Notes under the pieces: model-generated
Database searches by the model: none
What the model was told of the DNA's origin: nothing
The model's input: only the letters and a program-made list of their open reading frames with translations
Shown: piece after piece, positions 40,330-42,527 of the stretch
How positions within the stretch are numbered: position 1 is the first letter of the stretch
How the letters are laid out: each line of letters opens with the position of its first letter
Source: an uncultured bacterium
Lineage (GTDB): Bacteria > Acidobacteriota > Aminicenantia > Aminicenantales > Saccharicenantaceae
Direction of reading: 5' to 3'
Assembly (NCBI GenBank): GCA_937920515.1
Contig: CALEUG010000029.1
Span: 1 to 42,527 of the forward strand
DNA: 42,527 nucleotides
Position numbers and translations under genes: made by a program

Positions 40330-42069
40330 ATGGCCAACAGAATCGTCATCGACCCGATTACCAGAATTGAAGGGCATTTAAGGATTGAAGCCGCCCTGGA
40401 TGGAAACAACACCATCACCGAAGCCTATTCGGCCGGAACCATGGTGCGTGGCATAGAAAACATCCTGAAGAAACGCGACCCGCGCGAGGCCTGGGCCTTT
40501 GCCCAGAGAATCTGCGGAGTCTGCACCACGGTTCACGCCATCGCCTCCATCCGGGCGGTGGAAGACGCCCTGGAGATAAATATCCCCAGGGCGGCCAACC
40601 TGATGCGGAACATGATCATCGCCCAGCAGTACATCCACGACCACGTGATGCATTTTTACATCCTGCACGCCCTGGATTTCGTCGACGTGGTCTCGGCCCT
40701 CAGGGCTGACCCGAAGAAAACCTCGGACATCCAGCAGAGCCTTTCCGGATGGCCAAACTCCTCGCCCGGCTACTTTGCCGAGGTCCAGAAAAAGGTCAGG
40801 GCCATCGTGGACAGCGGGCAGCTATCGCTTTTCAGCAACGGCTACTGGGGACACCCGGCCTACAAGCTGCCGCCGGAAATCAACCTGCTGGGCGTGGCTC
40901 ATTACCTGGAGTGCTTAGACTGGCAGTCGCAGGTGACCAGGATTCACACCATCTTCGGCGGAAAGAACCCGCACCCGAACTTCGTGGTGGGCGGCGTGCC
41001 GCTGCCGATTGACATGAATTCTGACCAGGCCCTGAATGCCGAAAAACTGGCCGTTATAGCCGACTCTATCAGGCGAATGAATGACTTTATCGACCAGGTT
41101 TACCTGCCCGACCTGCTGGCGGTGGCCCCTTACTACCTGGAATATGCCTCGCTCGGCGAAGGGCTGGGCAACTTCCTGGCCTGGGGCGAATTCCCGGAAG
41201 GGCAGCTCAACGAGATTAATAAGTTGATCTTTCCGAGAGGTGTTATCCTCAACCGCGACCTGAAGAATGTCATAATGCCCGACCCGAGAGATGCGGCCAG
41301 AATGAAAGAATTCGTCACCCACAGCTGGTATAAATACAGAGAGGGCGATGAAGCCGGGCTTTTCCCCTGGGACGGCGAAACGGTCTTTAATTACACTGGT
41401 CCCAGGCCGCCCTATCAATACCTGAATGTCGAGGGAAAATATTCCTGGTTGAAATCGCCGCGCTGGAACGAGCTGCCGATGGAAGTTGGTCCACTGGCCC
41501 GGGTGCTGATTCTCTATGCCACCGGGCATAAGGAGACGGTCGAGCTGGTCAACGCCGTGCTGGAAAAGCTCAAGGCGCCGCAAAGCGCCGTGTTCTCAAC
41601 GCTCGGACGGACGGCGGCCAGGGCCATTGAGACCAGGGTCATTGGCGGGCTGCTGCAGAAATTCTACGATGAGCTGCTGGCAGAAATTAAATCCGGGAAC
41701 ACCGATACTTTCAACCACGAAAAATGGGAACCCCGGACCTGGCCGAAAAGGGCCCTGGGCTTTGGCTACACCGAGGCTCCGCGCGGAGCCCTGGGGCACT
41801 GGGTGGTAATTGAGAACAAGAAGATTAAGAACTACCAGGTGGTAGTGCCGACAACCTGGAACGCCTCGCCGCGCGACCACAGGAACCAGCCAGGAGCCTA
41901 CGAAGCTTCGCTGGTCGGAACCAGGCTGGCCAACCCGGAACAGCCGCTGGAAATTCTGCGCACAATTCATTCCTTCGACCCCTGCCTGGCCTGCGCCGTG
42001 CACCTGGTTGATGCCAGCGGGCAGAAGGTGGGAGAGGCAGCCACCGGCTTTAACCTGGTTATCCGCTAA
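40330..42069 (+). CDS. hynL: [NiFe] hydrogenase large subunit
   Basis: Holds the NiFe active site, which splits H2. The 579-residue protein has the L1 motif RICGVCTTVH (Cys62, Cys65) and L2 motif DPCLACAVH (Cys552, Cys555, His558). Its last 21 residues after His558 (beginning LVDASGQKVG) form a C-terminal extension that is expected to be removed by a maturation protease, whose gene starts downstream. Length and motifs match group 1 uptake hydrogenases. The start has AGGAGGG. It travels to the periplasm with the Tat-signal small subunit. Confidence 0.97.
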   Translation: MANRIVIDPITRIEGHLRIEAALDGNNTITEAYSAGTMVRGIENILKKRDPREAWAFAQRICGVCTTVHAIASIRAVEDALEINIPRAANLMRNMIIAQQYIHDHVMHFYILHALDFVDVVSALRADPKKTSDIQQSLSGWPNSSPGYFAEVQKKVRAIVDSGQLSLFSNGYWGHPAYKLPPEINLLGVAHYLECLDWQSQVTRIHTIFGGKNPHPNFVVGGVPLPIDMNSDQALNAEKLAVIADSIRRMNDFIDQVYLPDLLAVAPYYLEYASLGEGLGNFLAWGEFPEGQLNEINKLIFPRGVILNRDLKNVIMPDPRDAARMKEFVTHSWYKYREGDEAGLFPWDGETVFNYTGPRPPYQYLNVEGKYSWLKSPRWNELPMEVGPLARVLILYATGHKETVELVNAVLEKLKAPQSAVFSTLGRTAARAIETRVIGGLLQKFYDELLAEIKSGNTDTFNHEKWEPRTWPKRALGFGYTEAPRGALGHWVVIENKKIKNYQVVVPTTWNASPRDHRNQPGAYEASLVGTRLANPEQPLEILRTIHSFDPCLACAVHLVDASGQKVGEAATGFNLVIR

Positions 42070-42205
42070 GGCTCCCGGGTTAATTTGATTTGGAAAGGAT
42101 GGTGCAGTCGCGAGTTTTGAAAACAGAAGAGTAGCCTGTTAACCGACGGAATCATCGGTTCGGCCCGGCGGAGCGGGGCGAGTGGCCGAGTGTCAGGGAC
42201 AAACG

Positions 42206-42349
42206 ATGATGGAGATATTCAAGAAATTAAAGATACAGGAAAAGGGCACAAAACAAGCGGCCTCACCAGGTCCCTGTTGCTTTGGGGCCAGAGGACCTGT
42301 TTACCCGGAGATGGCCCGGGAGGGCTGGCTTCTGATCAGCCCGGACTAA
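42206..42349 (+). CDS. possible short protein, 47 aa
   Basis: An open frame MMEIFKKLKIQEKG...PPCC-like (two adjacent Cys near residue 24-25) ending REGWLLISPD. A weak AGGG precedes the two ATGs. Its location in the hydrogenase operon and its plausible C-terminal end are the only support; it could be chance. Confidence 0.2.
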   Translation: MMEIFKKLKIQEKGTKQAASPGPCCFGARGPVYPEMAREGWLLISPD

Positions 42350-42416
42350 ATGGATTTCGGGGCTTTTTCCAGGCCTGACCGGGACAGCGGTTGAAAACAG
42401 TCAGACCGGCCTCAAG

Positions 42417-42443
42417 ATATATGAAGAGTCGTTCATATGTTGT
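42417..42443. promoter_or_regulatory. operator-like palindrome, second copy
   Basis: ATATATGAA-GAGTCG-TTCATAT then GTTGT, matching the 3386-3412 site at 21 of 27 bases. It lies 33 bp before the maturation protease gene, a plausible operator position for an ArsR/SmtB-type repressor. No such regulator is in the window. Confidence 0.4.
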
Positions 42444-42475
42444 GAGTTGGCCTGAATCTGAAGGACGGAATTAAA

Positions 42476-42527
42476 ATGCAAAAAAGGATCGTGGTGCTGG
42501 GAGTGGGCAACATCCTTAACCGGGATG
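42476..42527 (+). CDS. hydrogenase maturation protease, 5' part only
   Basis: The window ends 52 bases into this gene. The visible residues, MQKRIVVLGVGNILNRD, match the start of HyaD/HynD-type endopeptidases (VLGVGNxLxxDE), which cut the C-terminal tail off the large subunit after nickel insertion. Its position after hynL fits. The rest cannot be checked. Confidence 0.85.
   Translation, partial: MQKRIVVLGVGNILNRD

Larger units (their letters stand above)
42070..42475. other. gap between large subunit and protease gene
   Basis: Mostly noncoding in appearance. It holds a weak 47-codon frame at 42206-42349 and an operator-like palindrome at 42417-42443. Confidence 0.5.

Noticed and set aside
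39318-40418. 366-codon minus-strand frame across isp2 and the small gene
   Set aside because: Overlaps three well-supported plus-strand genes and has no domain resemblance.

Overview
The window is about 42.5 kb of bacterial chromosome with moderately high G+C. It fits a Gram-negative, anaerobic organism that is probably close to Acidobacteriota or Aminicenantota. This placement is inferred from a GWxTD-domain protein, a FecR/DUF6600-type W/Y-rich protein, M6 proteases, FadL-type and other outer-membrane barrels, c-type cytochromes and an Isp-type NiFe hydrogenase. No rRNA is present, so it cannot be confirmed here.

Left end (1-5 kb): the end of a CRISPR array with 37-nt repeats, one interval of 133 bp and hairpin-containing spacers, and no cas genes in the window. 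Next come a 91-codon orphan gene, a gap with IS-end-like repeats, and a leftward pair: a Tat-exported Gfo/Idh/MocA oxidoreductase and a HEAT-repeat protein whose N-terminus reads through a dispersed DNA repeat. At 5-8 kb a two-gene operon encodes a pentaheme-type periplasmic cytochrome and a predicted outer-membrane barrel with its own CxxCH, possibly an electron conduit.

Core housekeeping (8-13 kb, minus strand): rpsP-khpA-rimM-trmD-rplS-rnhB-TPR, tightly packed behind a good sigma70-like promoter. Back to back with it is another strong promoter for a rightward three-gene operon (12.96-17.06 kb). That operon encodes a protein with faint sigma-factor resemblance, an unknown 228-residue protein, and a 792-residue protein that I read as a cytosolic Lon-like (S16) Ser-Lys protease domain joined by one membrane helix to a periplasmic FG-GAP-like region. 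I consider this the best candidate for an undescribed signalling system.

Middle (17.5-34 kb): a CoA-binding protein, era, a FecR/DUF6600 protein, a small membrane protein, a CPBP protease, a zinc alcohol dehydrogenase, an M6 metalloprotease with an outer-membrane barrel, and a sodium/solute symporter. The symporter is followed by a decayed GH29 alpha-L-fucosidase and a TPR gene remnant. Then come a GWxTD/TPR protein and a FadL-type porin, and a gene-poor stretch of 1.1 kb.

Right end (34.9-42.5 kb): a rightward cluster in which sulfur-carrier proteins (TusA-like, two DsrE-like, a lipoyl-carrier GcvH/LbpA-like protein) lie directly before an Isp-type [NiFe] hydrogenase. The hydrogenase order is small subunit, Isp1 membrane cytochrome, Isp2 HdrD/DsrK-like protein, a SpoIIAA-like protein, large subunit, and the start of its maturation protease. 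Together they suggest periplasmic H2 oxidation that sends electrons through the membrane to a cytoplasmic thiol/disulfide or persulfide reaction.
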